A stretch of 64,000 nucleotides of DNA from Psychromonas marina (GCF_030161115.1 NZ_BSPQ01000013.1:434001-498000), one strand, 5' to 3'; counted from the stretch's first letter, positions 8,912 through 18,886 are shown. Numbers and translations: made by a program. The notes: a model not told the origin generated them from the letters alone.

Positions 8912-10038
8912 TGAGTAAAATTTCTTTAAGAAATATCGTAAAAAAATACCCTAATGCAGAGCACTGTTCTGTAAGTGATTTCAATCTAGACATTGAAGAG
9001 GGTGAATTTATTGTGTTGGTTGGGCCTTCAGGCTGTGGTAAGTCTACAACTTTACGTATGATTGCCGGTTTAGAAGATATTACATCGGGTGAATTCATCC
9101 TTGATGGCGAAGTTGTTAACAACGTAAGCTCGAAAGATCGTGACATTGCAATGGTATTCCAGAGCTATGCACTTTACCCACATATGTCGGTACGTGAAAA
9201 TGTGGGTTATGGTTTAAAACTACGTAACTACCCTGCTGAGACAACTAAAAAACAGGTTGATGAGATATCTAAAGATCTGTTTTTAACACAGTACCTTGAA
9301 CGCAAACCAAAAGAACTTTCTGGTGGACAGCGTCAACGTGTAGCACTGGGTCGTGCAATGGTACGTACACCTAAATTGTACTTAATGGATGAGCCATTAA
9401 GTAACCTAGATGCAAAATTGCGCACCACAACGCGAAGTGAAATTTCACGTATGCACCGTGCAAAAGGCGCTATCACGATTTATGTAACCCATGATCAGGT
9501 AGAAGCAATGACCATGGCAGATCGTATCGTATTAATGTCGATGGGTGAAGTTCAGCAAATTGGATCGCCAAAAGAGTTATTTACCAATCCTAAGAACTGT
9601 TTTGTTGCTACCTTTATGGGTATGCCTTCAATGAACCTTATTGAAGGTTCATATAAAGCAGGTAACTTTAGCTGTGATTCATTCACCATTGCAGTCAGCG
9701 ACACCGATAAGAAAATTCTTGATGATGCTGGCTATGACGGAAAATCACTTTTCTTAGGTGCACGTTCAAGTGCGATTCGCTCAGGTAAAAAGTACGAAGA
9801 AGCATTCCCTAATTCTTGCTTCGAAACCACGGCGATGAATGTTGAATACTTAGGTGATAGTGTTAACGTATTCTTCAATGCAGAACCAAATAACCTGTTT
9901 GTTGGTACGTTAGGTACGGGTGAACGTGAAGTAGAAGTTGATGAGAAAGTGACACTAGTATTAGACAATACTAAGTTACACTTTTTTGATTCTGAAACTG
10001 AAGAATCAATTAAATACACGATAAACCAAGTTAAATAA
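8911..10038 (+). CDS. malK: maltose ABC transporter ATP-binding protein MalK
   Basis: Cytoplasmic ATPase that powers the MalFG importer, 375 residues. Walker A GPSGCGKST is at about 38-46, the Q-loop in VFQSYALYPHM near 83, the ABC signature LSGGQRQRV near 136, Walker B LYLMDEPLSNLD near 155, and the H-loop VTHDQ near 191. The C-terminal third (after about 235) is the MalK/UgpC-type regulatory OB-fold extension. That domain binds EIIA-Glc in enteric bacteria, and crr is present in this window. GGAGTGAAAGGATA gives the ribosome site. The MalK/UgpC/MsmX families are close in sequence; the maltose call rests on the operon. Confidence 0.92.
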   Translation: MSKISLRNIVKKYPNAEHCSVSDFNLDIEEGEFIVLVGPSGCGKSTTLRMIAGLEDITSGEFILDGEVVNNVSSKDRDIAMVFQSYALYPHMSVRENVGYGLKLRNYPAETTKKQVDEISKDLFLTQYLERKPKELSGGQRQRVALGRAMVRTPKLYLMDEPLSNLDAKLRTTTRSEISRMHRAKGAITIYVTHDQVEAMTMADRIVLMSMGEVQQIGSPKELFTNPKNCFVATFMGMPSMNLIEGSYKAGNFSCDSFTIAVSDTDKKILDDAGYDGKSLFLGARSSAIRSGKKYEEAFPNSCFETTAMNVEYLGDSVNVFFNAEPNNLFVGTLGTGEREVEVDEKVTLVLDNTKLHFFDSETEESIKYTINQVK

Positions 10039-10055
10039 CCTTAATTTGTTTTGCG

Positions 10056-10089
10056 AGGTAATTGGACTGTTATGACGGTCCAATTACCT
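10056..10089 (+). terminator. long hairpin after malK
   Basis: Perfect 12-bp stem AGGTAATTGGAC (10056-10067) / GTCCAATTACCT (10078-10089) with a 10-base loop, 18 bases past the malK stop. No T-run follows, so it may be a stabilising 3' end or a rho-assisted terminator. Confidence 0.6.
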
Positions 10090-10162
10090 ACTTCCACAAC
10101 AGTTTTAAATTGATTCTCAATCCTAAAATACAACCTGCATTTTTCTCACAAGGAATAACAAC

Positions 10163-10786
10163 TTGATTTTTCGCGGACAACTTCAACGTATTCACGACTA
10201 CCTTTTTCATATCGCCGTGGCGGTAGTCATTTTTATCATCGGTTTTATTATTGTTTATGGCAACCTACCAAAACCGCAATTCGATCAAAGCGCTTTCGCT
10301 AACCAACAGCAATCATTCCAACAATGCGTTAATAATGACGCATTGTTCAACTCAGCTCAGACCTTTGAAAAAACATACCTACAACTGCCCTTACAAGAGA
10401 TTTCGGCACAATATAAATCGTTACGTAAACTTGTGCCTGTAAACTGTGGATCTTTACATGCAGAGAGTAGTTATGAACAACTTCAAGAGATGGCGCTGCC
10501 TGTATTAGCAAAAGCGCAGGCTTTCTTCAATATGGAAGATGTTAAAGCAGTTAATGCCGTTTATACACCCTCTTCTGCGTATAGCGCGCTACTAGATACG
10601 CCGCAACCTTACTTATTTTTTATCTCTGATAAAGAGCAAGAACGCATTGTAGCGATTAAGGTATCACCTTCAGAAAATGGTCCCATCATAGAGCCACTTT
10701 GGAATTATGAAGAGAGTCAAAATCTTGCTTATACACAGGGTGAAGTACAAAAGTTATTACTCGTTTATAACGAAATTAAACGCTAA
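10163..10786 (+). CDS. membrane-anchored protein of unknown function
   Basis: Not recognised. 207 residues starting at TTG 10163, with AAGGAATAAC spaced about 8 bases before it. One membrane span lies near residues 16-36 (VAVVIFIIGFIIVYG), so the rest should face the periplasm. The extracytoplasmic part has two cysteines (about 50 and 93) that could form a disulfide, and is rich in Gln and Glu with no known catalytic motif. It follows malK by 125 bases but is separated by a 12-bp hairpin, so membership in the mal operon is doubtful. Composition matches the neighbouring genes. Confidence 0.6.
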   Translation: MIFRGQLQRIHDYLFHIAVAVVIFIIGFIIVYGNLPKPQFDQSAFANQQQSFQQCVNNDALFNSAQTFEKTYLQLPLQEISAQYKSLRKLVPVNCGSLHAESSYEQLQEMALPVLAKAQAFFNMEDVKAVNAVYTPSSAYSALLDTPQPYLFFISDKEQERIVAIKVSPSENGPIIEPLWNYEESQNLAYTQGEVQKLLLVYNEIKR

Positions 10787-11131
10787 AGATAGTTTACCTA
10801 TCAGAAAAAAATGGTCCATTTATCCGACTGTTTGACTCTTTCTGCATTTGGCTTTGTCATCTATAAAATTAGCCCTAGTCAGTTACCCCCTATTTATAAT
10901 AGAAGCTGGAATTTAATACCCGTTAGTGAGCAACTAATGGGTGTTTTAATATCTACTTTCGAGTAACTTACAAACATTACTAATCAATAGTCTTAACAAC
11001 ACGCCACAAAAATCAGAAACTTCTTCCCCAATTCCCACTGCTAAGTACTTATTTTTATTTTGTTACTATAATTTATTAAATAAGTTCGACATCTATAATG
11101 TTGTAGTTAGTAAAAAGGGAAAACGATACTC
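10787..11131. other. gap with a terminator-like hairpin
   Basis: No gene seen in 345 bases. A hairpin ACCCGTTAG (10918-10926) / CTAATGGGT (10934-10942), with one G-U pair and a following GTTTT, probably ends transcription of the gene on the left. The rest should hold the promoter of the diguanylate cyclase; AGTAAAAAGGGAAAACG supplies its ribosome site. Confidence 0.5.
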
Positions 11132-12463
11132 ATGAAAAGCAAAAAATTCACTGATGAGGTCAACCTAAAAATCACAAAACAGTTATATCTGCACTCTCCC
11201 TTTGCAATTTTTTCTACCATTTTTAATACGATCGTTGTTGTTATTGTTTTCTACAATAGGACATCGCACGACGTTTTATTCAGTTGGGCAATACTTTCCA
11301 TTAGTTATCTTATATTCCGCCTTTTTTTTGCACGTTACGTTATTAAAACAAAAATAACCCTAAGTAACCTAAAAAAAAGGTTGGATCAATTTACACTTAC
11401 TATTTGTATTTCAGGCATTATATTTGGATCGGCTGGCGTCTTGTTTCTATCTGCTGACTCCCCTGCTTATAACTCATTTATTTTCTTTTTAATGGGGGGG
11501 ATGTTTGCTGGTTCAATGGGGGCTTATGCGATCAACCAACGTGTTTTTTATGTTTTTTCTGCGCCAATCATTCTTCCCGTTTTATTTTATAGCTTCATTC
11601 TCGGAGGGACGATCAACACGGCAATGTCGTTGATGGGGGTGGTATTTATCATGATGATGGTTGGTGTGGTGCGCCGTATGAATATGACCATTATCGATGC
11701 TTATACCTTGAGTATTGAAAACAAAATATTGGCAGAAAAAACCAGAAACTTAAATGAGAAGCTAAAGTTTTCTAATGCCAATCTCAAGTCACTCTCTTAT
11801 AAAGACACCTTAACAAATATCAGCAATCGCCGCTTTCTTACAGAGATGCCTACACCTGAAATTGAACGTTTTGGCTATTCACTACAGCGTTCTATTGGTG
11901 ATCATCAGCGTAATACAAACAATAAAGATGCAAACCTGGTATATGGTGTTTTTATTATCGACATCGATCTTTTTAAACAAGTGAATGACACCTGGGGCCA
12001 TAAATGCGGTGATCTGATGATAATCCAATTTGTTAATGTTATTCAGTCCCTTATTCGTAAAGAAGATGTCCTTTGCCGTTGGGGGGGGGAAGAGTTTGTG
12101 GTTATTCTCAAACGCACCGATCCGGATTATATTCACCTCTTTGCAAAAAAGTTGATGAACAGTATTCGTGCCACCCCATTTATTTTGAGTGATTCAGTGA
12201 CTATCAATAAAACCTGTTCTGTTGGTTACACAACGTTTCCTTTCTTTGATAATTTGCCTTCAGCGCTTTCTCTTGATCAAACGATTGAGCTTGCCGATCA
12301 AGCGCTTTATCATGCAAAAGAACATGGTCGGAATAAAGCGGTCTCTGCAGAATATAATATTGCTCAGGGTGAAATTATAAATTTAGATGATTCTATTGCT
12401 ATGATGAAGGATATAACACAAGCGCTCGCGAACAAAAAAATCCTTCACACAGAGCGCTGCTAA
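11132..12463 (+). CDS. membrane diguanylate cyclase (GGDEF domain)
   Basis: Makes cyclic-di-GMP from two GTP. 443 residues: an N-terminal block of about six membrane spans (roughly 20-185), a short coiled linker (190-215), then a GGDEF domain starting near KDTLTNISNRRFL (about 225). The active-site loop is intact: RWGGEEF with W317, G318, G319, E320, E321, F322; the metal-binding Asp lies in FIIDIDLFKQVND near 274. The membrane part resembles integral-membrane sensory modules of the MASE type, with an unknown signal. Odd feature: the W-G-G codons form a run of nine G (12081-12089) and another run of seven G sits at 11494-11500, both slippage-prone. No inhibitory-site RxxD motif is obvious. 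Confidence 0.9.
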   Translation: MKSKKFTDEVNLKITKQLYLHSPFAIFSTIFNTIVVVIVFYNRTSHDVLFSWAILSISYLIFRLFFARYVIKTKITLSNLKKRLDQFTLTICISGIIFGSAGVLFLSADSPAYNSFIFFLMGGMFAGSMGAYAINQRVFYVFSAPIILPVLFYSFILGGTINTAMSLMGVVFIMMMVGVVRRMNMTIIDAYTLSIENKILAEKTRNLNEKLKFSNANLKSLSYKDTLTNISNRRFLTEMPTPEIERFGYSLQRSIGDHQRNTNNKDANLVYGVFIIDIDLFKQVNDTWGHKCGDLMIIQFVNVIQSLIRKEDVLCRWGGEEFVVILKRTDPDYIHLFAKKLMNSIRATPFILSDSVTINKTCSVGYTTFPFFDNLPSALSLDQTIELADQALYHAKEHGRNKAVSAEYNIAQGEIINLDDSIAMMKDITQALANKKILHTERC

Positions 12464-12680
12464 CTCAAGAAAATTTGATTTGATGTCTTTAAAACACGTT
12501 GGTATTAACAAAAGCGAGCAGATAATATAATGACAGCACTTTTAAGCGAACACTTGGTCTCATCGCCTCAACATAAACAAAGATCAAAAGTGGTACTAAG
12601 ATTACAGATGACATAGAATGAATAGTTCTAAAAATCACAATAAATCAATAACAAAGCCATAAATGGGACTTAAGCAGCAA

Positions 12681-14123
12681 ATGAACATAAATGATAATAC
12701 GATACAGCAACCCACTTTATACTGGCACGATTATGAAACTTTTGGTTTGAACCCAGGGACTGATCGCCCTTCTCAATTTGCAGGTATCCGAACCGATGTT
12801 GATTTAAACCCTGTTGCTGATGCAAATGAGTGGTATTGCCGCATTCCAAGTGACTATTTACCAGAACCGGTAGCCTGTCTTATTACTGGCATAACACCTC
12901 AGCAGACATTACAACACGGTTTAACTGAAAATGAATTTATTACCAAGATTAATCAGCAATTTAGTCAGGCTGATACCTGCGTAGTAGGTTATAACAATAT
13001 CCGTTTTGATGATGAAGTGACCCGTTTTACCCTATATCGAAATTTTTTAGACCCTTACCAACGTGAATGGAAAAATGGTTGCTCTCGCTGGGATATCATT
13101 GACCTAGTCCGTGCTTGTTACGCGCTACGACCTGAAGGTATCAACTGGCCCATTGATGAAAATGATGTACCTTCGTTTCGTTTAGAATTGCTGACTGCAG
13201 AAAATGGATTGGCACACGATCAAGCACATGATGCAATGAGCGATGTTTATGCTACGATTGCCATCGCGAAATTAATAAAACAAAAACAACCTAAGTTATT
13301 TGATTACTGCTTCAACCTTCGTCATAAAAACAATGTAATCAACACATTAAAAATGGGATCATTCACACCGTTAATTCATGTGTCAGGTATGTTTCCAGCA
13401 TTGCAAGGTTGTATCTCTTATGTATTACCTATTGCTAGCCACCCGACAAATAAAAATGCAGTAATTGTTGTTGATCTTAATAAAGATATTACCAGCCTTG
13501 AAACCTTAACCGTTGAAGAGATCCGCCATTATCTTTATACGCCATCGGCGGATCTACCCGAAGGTATAACTCGACCGGCCATTAAACTATTACATATCAA
13601 CAAGTGCCCTATTGTGGCACCGGCAAAAACATTAACAGAGCAAAGAGCAGACGAGTTAGGAATAGATAGAGTGCAATGTCGACAATCTCTTGAGTTTATA
13701 AAAGCACACCAGACATTGGCGGATAAATTACGTTTAGTGTTTTCTGAAGAGCGTATTTTTGAACAGAAACAGAGTGCTGAGGAGATGCTATACAGTGGAG
13801 GCTTCTTTTCTCATAAAGACAAAGCTCAAATAAATCAGATAGCTGAAAGCCCGTTTGAAGACTTAGCTAACATGAACTACGACTTTGAAGACAGTCGTCT
13901 GGAACGTTTGTTATGGCATTATCGAGCGCGTAATGGCGAACAATTTTTATCTATAGATGAACAACAAAAATGGCAAAGAGAATGTGAAGTCTATTTATTG
14001 GAGCATCAACAGAGTTACATTGAAAAAATAGATGCTTTAGCATTAGAACATCAACATAGCCCTGAAAAAATTGAACTTTTGCAACAGTTGCATCATTATT
14101 TGCATTTCTTAACCTACAAATAA
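12681..14123 (+). CDS. sbcB: exodeoxyribonuclease I
   Basis: 3'-5' single-strand DNA exonuclease acting in mismatch repair and recombination, about 480 residues (E. coli 475). DEDDh exonuclease motifs are visible: HDYETFG at the N-terminus (Exo I), YNNIRFDDEVTRFTLYRNF near 107 (Exo II) and AHDQAHDAMSDVYATIAIAK near 177 (Exo III, with the catalytic His and Asp). The C-terminal half is the family-specific SH3-like and helical region. An in-frame ATG also occurs at 12663. I prefer 12681 because the distance to the HDYETFG motif then matches the E. coli protein, but neither start has a clear ribosome site. It is a single gene. Confidence 0.93.
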   Translation: MNINDNTIQQPTLYWHDYETFGLNPGTDRPSQFAGIRTDVDLNPVADANEWYCRIPSDYLPEPVACLITGITPQQTLQHGLTENEFITKINQQFSQADTCVVGYNNIRFDDEVTRFTLYRNFLDPYQREWKNGCSRWDIIDLVRACYALRPEGINWPIDENDVPSFRLELLTAENGLAHDQAHDAMSDVYATIAIAKLIKQKQPKLFDYCFNLRHKNNVINTLKMGSFTPLIHVSGMFPALQGCISYVLPIASHPTNKNAVIVVDLNKDITSLETLTVEEIRHYLYTPSADLPEGITRPAIKLLHINKCPIVAPAKTLTEQRADELGIDRVQCRQSLEFIKAHQTLADKLRLVFSEERIFEQKQSAEEMLYSGGFFSHKDKAQINQIAESPFEDLANMNYDFEDSRLERLLWHYRARNGEQFLSIDEQQKWQRECEVYLLEHQQSYIEKIDALALEHQHSPEKIELLQQLHHYLHFLTYK

Positions 14124-14182
14124 GTATTATTTAATGTATAGTTTGAAATAGTTTTTTAAACGTTATTAACAGGGAGGGAATA

Positions 14183-14749
14183 ATGAAACCAGCTACAATA
14201 TTAAAAATTAGCGCATTTATTGCGTTCTCTCCTGTGGCTTTCTGTGCAATAGAAGAAGTACCAAGTAATAGCTTACAAGTTGAATATAAAAAATCGAATG
14301 AGCAGTCATCTAATCTATTAAGTTTAGAGACTGTTTATCAAATCCCTAGCAGCACCTACCAATATCTCGATGAAATTTTCACCTCTTTTTATAATAAACT
14401 TACCTTTAATACAACTATCGCCGATAGTACCTTTGAAAATAATTCACATTATGAACTGATAGCAATACCTCTTATTGCTGAAAATGCAAAAGGGTTACAG
14501 ATTGAGTTATTTGGTAATTTCTCAGATCCTGCCACACAACGTTTAAGCAATATTTCTAACGATCAGGCGATGTCAAATTACTACTCAAATACAGAATTGT
14601 TAGATATCTATGAAAGTTCATTGTCAATCGGCGCAGGTATTAGCTTTAATGCCAGTGACGATACGAAAATAAAAGTGATTATCTCTAATAATAGTATGCC
14701 TGGTTACGGCAGTAGTAATGCATTACTTGGATTTGAAACCAGTTTTTAA
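14183..14749 (+). CDS. exported protein of unknown function
   Basis: Not recognised. 188 residues with a probable signal peptide (residues 1-22, cut after AFCA). The mature part is rich in Ser, Asn and alternating hydrophobic stretches and ends LLGFETSF; the terminal Phe and beta-rich pattern suggest a small outer-membrane barrel or periplasmic beta protein. ACAGGGAGGGAATA gives a very strong ribosome site. Its downstream neighbour cysK has its own leader, so it looks monocistronic. Confidence 0.6.
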   Translation: MKPATILKISAFIAFSPVAFCAIEEVPSNSLQVEYKKSNEQSSNLLSLETVYQIPSSTYQYLDEIFTSFYNKLTFNTTIADSTFENNSHYELIAIPLIAENAKGLQIELFGNFSDPATQRLSNISNDQAMSNYYSNTELLDIYESSLSIGAGISFNASDDTKIKVIISNNSMPGYGSSNALLGFETSF

Positions 14750-14869
14750 CCTGCCAGTTCACCTTATCACTAAATTCCATATCCTATAACCAAATTATAT
14801 TTCCTCCTTCTCGATACTTCAGCTATGCTGTTTTCATCAACTAACTAACAGTAAATAAAGGGAAGTATA

Positions 14870-15835
14870 ATGTCTAAAATTTTTAGTGATAATTCACAAA
14901 CAATCGGTCACACACCACTTGTGCGCTTAAATAATGTAACGACAGGTAACGTATTCGCAAAAGTTGAAAGTCGCAACCCTAGTTTTAGTGTTAAGTGTCG
15001 AATCGGTGCAAACATGATTTGGGAAGCTGAAAAAAATGGAACATTAACCAAGGATGTTGAGCTAGTAGAGGCAACAAGTGGTAATACTGGTATTGCATTA
15101 GCGTTTGTTGCATCAGCACGTGGTTACAAAATTACATTAACGATGCCAAATACAATGAGTATTGAGCGTCGTAAATTATTAAAAGCATTAGGCGCTAACT
15201 TAGTATTAACAGATGGCGCTCTTGGCATGAAAGGCGCTATCAACAAAGCTGAAGAATTAGCGGCAGCTGAGCCTGGTAAATACTTAGTATTACGTCAATT
15301 TGAAAACCCAGCAAATCCACAAATTCATGAAAAAACAACAGGCCCAGAAATTTGGAATGATACTGATGGTGAAATTGATGTATTTGTAGCCGGTGTTGGT
15401 ACCGGTGGAACAATTTCTGGTGTAACTCGTTATATCAAAGAAACACAAGGTAAAGCAATTGTAAGTGTTGCTGTTGAGCCAACCGATTCTCCGGTTATCT
15501 CGCAAACACTAGCGGGTGAAGATGTGAAACCAGGGCCTCATAAAATTCAAGGCATTGGTGCGGGATTCATTCCTAAGAACTTAGATATCTCTCTAATTGA
15601 TCGTGCAGAGCAAGTAAGTAATGATGACGCTATCGAAATGGCACGCCGTTTAATGGAAGAGGAAGGGATTTTAGCAGGTATATCTTCTGGTGCAGCGGTA
15701 GTTGCGGCGGCGAGATTAGCAGCTGAACCTGAATTTAAAGACAAAAATATTGTGGTTATTTTACCAAGCTCTGGTGAACGTTATCTTTCTACCGCTCTTT
15801 TTGCTGGTGTTTTTGAAGGTGAAACGTTCGCATAA
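14870..15835 (+). CDS. cysK: cysteine synthase A (O-acetylserine sulfhydrylase)
   Basis: PLP enzyme that makes L-cysteine from O-acetylserine and sulfide in the cytoplasm; 321 residues, the usual length. The PLP lysine is K42 in [14 protein letters not shown], the substrate loop is [10 protein letters not shown] (about 69-78), and the phosphate-binding glycine loop is [10 protein letters not shown] (about 176-185). The sequence is very close to E. coli CysK (type A, not CysM). GGGAAGTATA precedes the ATG. It lies directly upstream of ptsH-ptsI-crr, the same order as in enteric bacteria, but a strong terminator separates them. Confidence 0.96.
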   Translation: MSKIFSDNSQTIGHTPLVRLNNVTTGNVFAKVESRNPSFSVKCRIGANMIWEAEKNGTLTKDVELVEATSGNTGIALAFVASARGYKITLTMPNTMSIERRKLLKALGANLVLTDGALGMKGAINKAEELAAAEPGKYLVLRQFENPANPQIHEKTTGPEIWNDTDGEIDVFVAGVGTGGTISGVTRYIKETQGKAIVSVAVEPTDSPVISQTLAGEDVKPGPHKIQGIGAGFIPKNLDISLIDRAEQVSNDDAIEMARRLMEEEGILAGISSGAAVVAAARLAAEPEFKDKNIVVILPSSGERYLSTALFAGVFEGETFA

Positions 15836-15871
15836 TATGCCAACGTAGCAAGTTCAAAAAATATAATATAT

Positions 15872-15897
15872 AAAAAGACACTTACGTGTCTTTTTTA
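15872..15897 (+). terminator. rho-independent terminator after cysK
   Basis: AAAAAGACAC (15872-15881) / GTGTCTTTTT (15886-15895) with loop TTAC and a T-run. Confidence 0.9.
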
Positions 15898-16164
15898 TTA
15901 ACTACACTATCACAATCAAATGTATGAAAATCAAGCGAACACTGCATTTTATACTAATATATACCTCTTATTTAGTAAAAATCGGTTGACCATCTCGTAC
16001 TATTTAAGGATTATCTAGCCACGACATTATTGTTGTAATATGTATCAACGAGATTTAGTTAACATTTTATTTCGTAATAATATGACTTGTCGCAGAAAAC
16101 TTGACCTAGATTAAATTCATTTTTATATTTATTGGTTACTTTACTGCAGACAGTTTTATATCTG

Positions 16165-16197
16165 GTTATTACAGTTTATTTTAAAAACAGTAATAGC
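16165..16197. repeat. near-palindrome 1 upstream of ptsH
   Basis: GTTATTAC (16165-16172), GTTT (16174-16177), AAAC (16185-16188), GTAATAGC (16190-16197): an interrupted dyad with single-base gaps. Its left part is repeated directly 43 bases downstream in palindrome 2. It could be an operator or an RNA hairpin. Confidence 0.7.
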
Positions 16198-16200
16198 TAT

Positions 16201-16246
16201 ATATCTTGTTATTACCGTTAATTTAAAAAAAACGTAATGACGATAT
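16201..16246. repeat. near-palindrome 2 upstream of ptsH
   Basis: ATATC..GTTATTAC.GTT on the left (16201-16219) pairs with AACGTAATGACGATAT on the right (16231-16246). It shares GTTATTACNGTT with palindrome 1 and lies about 28 bases before the ptsH ATG, so it would be in the leader RNA or overlap the core promoter. Confidence 0.7.
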
Positions 16247-16273
16247 TTTTTCCATAATAATCAAGGTGTTTCC

Positions 16274-16531
16274 ATGTATCAAAAAACAGTAACAATCACA
16301 GCTCCAAACGGCCTTCACACACGTCCAGCAGCTCAGTTTGTAAAAGAAGCAAAATCATTTGCATCTGATATTTCTGTAGAAGTTGGTGGTAAATCTGCAA
16401 GTGCAAAAAGCTTATTTAAGCTACAAACTTTAGGTTTAACACAAGGTACATCGGTTAACATCAAGGCTGAAGGCGCTGACGAACAAAAAGCAGTTGATAC
16501 TTTAGTTGCATTAATGGCAACACTTGTATAA
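16274..16531 (+). CDS. ptsH: PTS phosphocarrier protein HPr
   Basis: Small cytoplasmic phosphocarrier of the sugar phosphotransferase system, 85 residues. The phospho-accepting His15 is in NGLHTRPAA, and the second conserved stretch [16 protein letters not shown] contains the regulatory Ser position near 46. It takes phosphate from enzyme I (next gene) and passes it to sugar-specific EIIA proteins. CAAGGTGTTTCC precedes the ATG. It is the first gene of the ptsH-ptsI-crr cluster, 40 bases from ptsI. Confidence 0.97.
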   Translation: MYQKTVTITAPNGLHTRPAAQFVKEAKSFASDISVEVGGKSASAKSLFKLQTLGLTQGTSVNIKAEGADEQKAVDTLVALMATLV

Positions 16532-16571
16532 CTCATACTTTTTTTAGTTCGATTTTTTATAAGGATAATTT

Positions 16572-18293
16572 ATGATATCTGGCATTCTAGCATCACCTGG
16601 CATTACATTCGCTAAAGCACTGTTATTACAGGAAGATGAAATCTCTCTCAACACGGATAAAGTTGAAGATATAAATTTGGAAATCTCACGTTTCCTTGAT
16701 GGTCGCGCGAAAGCGTCAGCTCAACTAGAAGTGGTAAAACAAAAAGCACTAGAAACATTCGGTGAAGAGAAAGAAGCAATCTTTGAGGGGCATATAATGC
16801 TACTTGAAGATGAAGAGCTAGAAGAAGATATCGTAGCTTTCATCAAAAAAAATAACTGTTCAGCAGACTTTGCAATCAACAATATTGTTGAAGAAAATGC
16901 AACAATGCTGCAAGAGTTAGATGATCCTTATTTACGTGAACGTGCTTCTGATTTTCGTGACATCGGAAGCCGTTTACTTAAAAATGTATTAGGTATTGAT
17001 ATTGTTAACTTGAGCAATATTGATGAAGAAGTGGTTTTAATCGCAAATGATTTAACACCTTCAGAAACAGCTCAAATCAATCTTGATAAAGTGTTAGGCT
17101 TTATTACAGATATTGGTGGTCGTACATCTCATACATCTATCATGGCTCGCTCTTTAGAGATTCCAGCCATTGTTGGTACTAACGATATTACAAAACGTGT
17201 AAAAAATGGCGATATGATCATTCTTGATGCGTTAAATAATAAAATTATTATTGACCCAAGCGAAGCAGAACTTGCTGAAGCTAAACAAATTAAAGCAACT
17301 TTTATTGCTGAAAAAGAAGAATTAGCAAAATTAAAAGATCTTCCTGCGATGACCCTAGATGGTCACCATGTTGAGGTTTGCTCTAATATCGGTACTGTTA
17401 AAGATACTGAAGGTGCAAAACGCAACGGCGCAGAAGGTGTTGGTTTATACCGCACTGAATTTCTATTTATGGACCGTGATCAACTACCTACTGAAGAAGA
17501 GCAATTTGTTGCTTATAAAGAAGTAGTTGAAGCAATGGAAGGTAAAGCCTGTATTATTCGTACAATGGATATTGGTGGTGATAAAGATTTACCATACCTT
17601 GACCTACCTGAAGAGATGAACCCATTCTTAGGTTGGCGTGCTATCCGTATCTGTTTTGATCGTCCAGAAATCATGAATCCACAACTGCGTGCACTATTAC
17701 GTGCTTCTGCATTTGGTCCGGTTAGAATCATGTTCCCAATGATTATTTCAGTTGAAGAAATTCGTAAGCTGAAAGAGATCTTAACAACACTTAAAGCTGA
17801 ATTAACTGCTGAAGGGCATACTTTTGACCCTGCCGTTGAGATTGGTGTAATGATTGAAACACCTGCAGCAGCCGCTATTGCGCATCACCTTATTAAAGAA
17901 GTTGAATTCTTTAGTATTGGTACAAATGACTTAACACAATACACACTGGCAGTTGACCGTGGTAATGAGTTAATCTCAGATCTATACAACCCAATGACAC
18001 CTTCTGTATTAAGTATCATCAAAACAGTGATTGATGCTTCACATGCAGCAGGCAAATGGACAGGTATGTGTGGTGAACTTGCAGGTGATGAACGTGCAAC
18101 GTTATTGCTATTAGGTATGGGCTTAGATGAGTTCTCAATGAGTGCTATTTCTATCCCAACGGTTAAGAAAATTATCCGTAATACAAACTTCTCTGATGTG
18201 AAAGCATTAGCAGATAAAGCACTATCAGTAGCAACTGCTGCTGAAATTGAAGCCCTGGTAACAGAATTTAATAAGACCAAAGGCATTAACTAA
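16572..18293 (+). CDS. ptsI: PTS enzyme I (phosphoenolpyruvate-protein phosphotransferase)
   Basis: Takes phosphate from phosphoenolpyruvate and hands it to HPr; 573 residues, family length about 575. The phosphohistidine loop [13 protein letters not shown] lies near residues 182-194. The PEP-binding barrel has the motifs [10 protein letters not shown] (about 292) and [20 protein letters not shown] (about 443), and the catalytic Cys is in [10 protein letters not shown] near 500. ATAAGGATAATTT is the ribosome site. It follows ptsH closely and precedes crr. Confidence 0.97.
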   Translation: MISGILASPGITFAKALLLQEDEISLNTDKVEDINLEISRFLDGRAKASAQLEVVKQKALETFGEEKEAIFEGHIMLLEDEELEEDIVAFIKKNNCSADFAINNIVEENATMLQELDDPYLRERASDFRDIGSRLLKNVLGIDIVNLSNIDEEVVLIANDLTPSETAQINLDKVLGFITDIGGRTSHTSIMARSLEIPAIVGTNDITKRVKNGDMIILDALNNKIIIDPSEAELAEAKQIKATFIAEKEELAKLKDLPAMTLDGHHVEVCSNIGTVKDTEGAKRNGAEGVGLYRTEFLFMDRDQLPTEEEQFVAYKEVVEAMEGKACIIRTMDIGGDKDLPYLDLPEEMNPFLGWRAIRICFDRPEIMNPQLRALLRASAFGPVRIMFPMIISVEEIRKLKEILTTLKAELTAEGHTFDPAVEIGVMIETPAAAAIAHHLIKEVEFFSIGTNDLTQYTLAVDRGNELISDLYNPMTPSVLSIIKTVIDASHAAGKWTGMCGELAGDERATLLLLGMGLDEFSMSAISIPTVKKIIRNTNFSDVKALADKALSVATAAEIEALVTEFNKTKGIN

Positions 18294-18300
18294 TTTTAAA

Positions 18301-18334
18301 AACGGATCTATACTAGTTAACACTATGATCCGTT
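18301..18334. repeat. hairpin between ptsI and crr
   Basis: AACGGATC (18301-18308) pairs with GATCCGTT (18327-18334) across an 18-base loop, just after the ptsI stop and before crr. There is no T-run; it may be an RNA-processing or partial-termination element. Confidence 0.5.
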
Positions 18335-18376
18335 AGTAATTTAATAATAATAATATTTATAATTTGGAGTTAAACC

Positions 18377-18886
18377 ATGGGTTTTTTCGATTCGCTAAAA
18401 AAAGCAGTTTCAGGTAACACACAATCAGACAACACTATTGATATCATTGCACCAATTTCAGGTGAAATCGTAGCAATTGAAGATGTGCCTGATGTTGTAT
18501 TTGCAGAGAAAATTGTTGGTGACGGTATTGCAATCCGTCCAACAGGTAACAAAATGGTTGCACCTTGTGACGGTGAAATTGGTAAAATTTTTGAAACTAA
18601 CCACGCTTTCTCATTAGAGTCTGACAGTGGTATCGAACTTTTTGTTCATTTCGGTATTGATACTGTTGAACTAAAAGGTGAAGGTTTCACTCGTATCGCG
18701 CAAGAAGGCCAAAAAGTTAAAATGGGCGATACTATCATTGAGTTCGATCTAGAATTCTTAAAAGAAAAAGCAAAATCAATCTTAACGCCTGTTGTAATTT
18801 CAAACATGGACGAGATTAAAGAGCTACAAAAAATGTCAGGTAACGTTGAAGTTGCAACTGATGCAGTACTTAAAATCATTAAATAG
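18377..18886 (+). CDS. crr: PTS glucose-specific EIIA component
   Basis: Phosphocarrier for glucose-type sugars and the central catabolite-repression signal, 169 residues. The two active-site histidines are visible, in ETNHAF (about 76) and in [11 protein letters not shown] (H91, the phosphorylated one). Unphosphorylated EIIA-Glc inhibits non-PTS importers such as MalFGK (inducer exclusion), which is relevant because malEFGK is in this window. TTTGGAGTTAAACC is the ribosome site before ATG 18377. It is followed by a strong terminator. Confidence 0.97.
   Translation: MGFFDSLKKAVSGNTQSDNTIDIIAPISGEIVAIEDVPDVVFAEKIVGDGIAIRPTGNKMVAPCDGEIGKIFETNHAFSLESDSGIELFVHFGIDTVELKGEGFTRIAQEGQKVKMGDTIIEFDLEFLKEKAKSILTPVVISNMDEIKELQKMSGNVEVATDAVLKIIK

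Larger units (their letters stand above)
15898..16273. promoter_or_regulatory. ptsH upstream regulatory region
   Basis: About 375 bases without a gene. A CRP-like sequence TTGACCTAGATTAAA lies near 16100-16114 (partial match to TGTGANNNNNNTCACA). Two tandem near-palindromes at 16165-16246 come just before the ptsH ribosome site. Confidence 0.45.

Noticed and set aside
16165-16197. Mlc/NagC operator in the ptsH upstream region
   Set aside because: ROK-family sites have TTATT/AATAA half-sites within about 23 bases; here the dyad spans about 31 bases with different half-site ends.
17513-18286. Minus-strand frames inside ptsI
   Set aside because: Antisense of a highly conserved enzyme I reading frame; no start signals or domain motifs.
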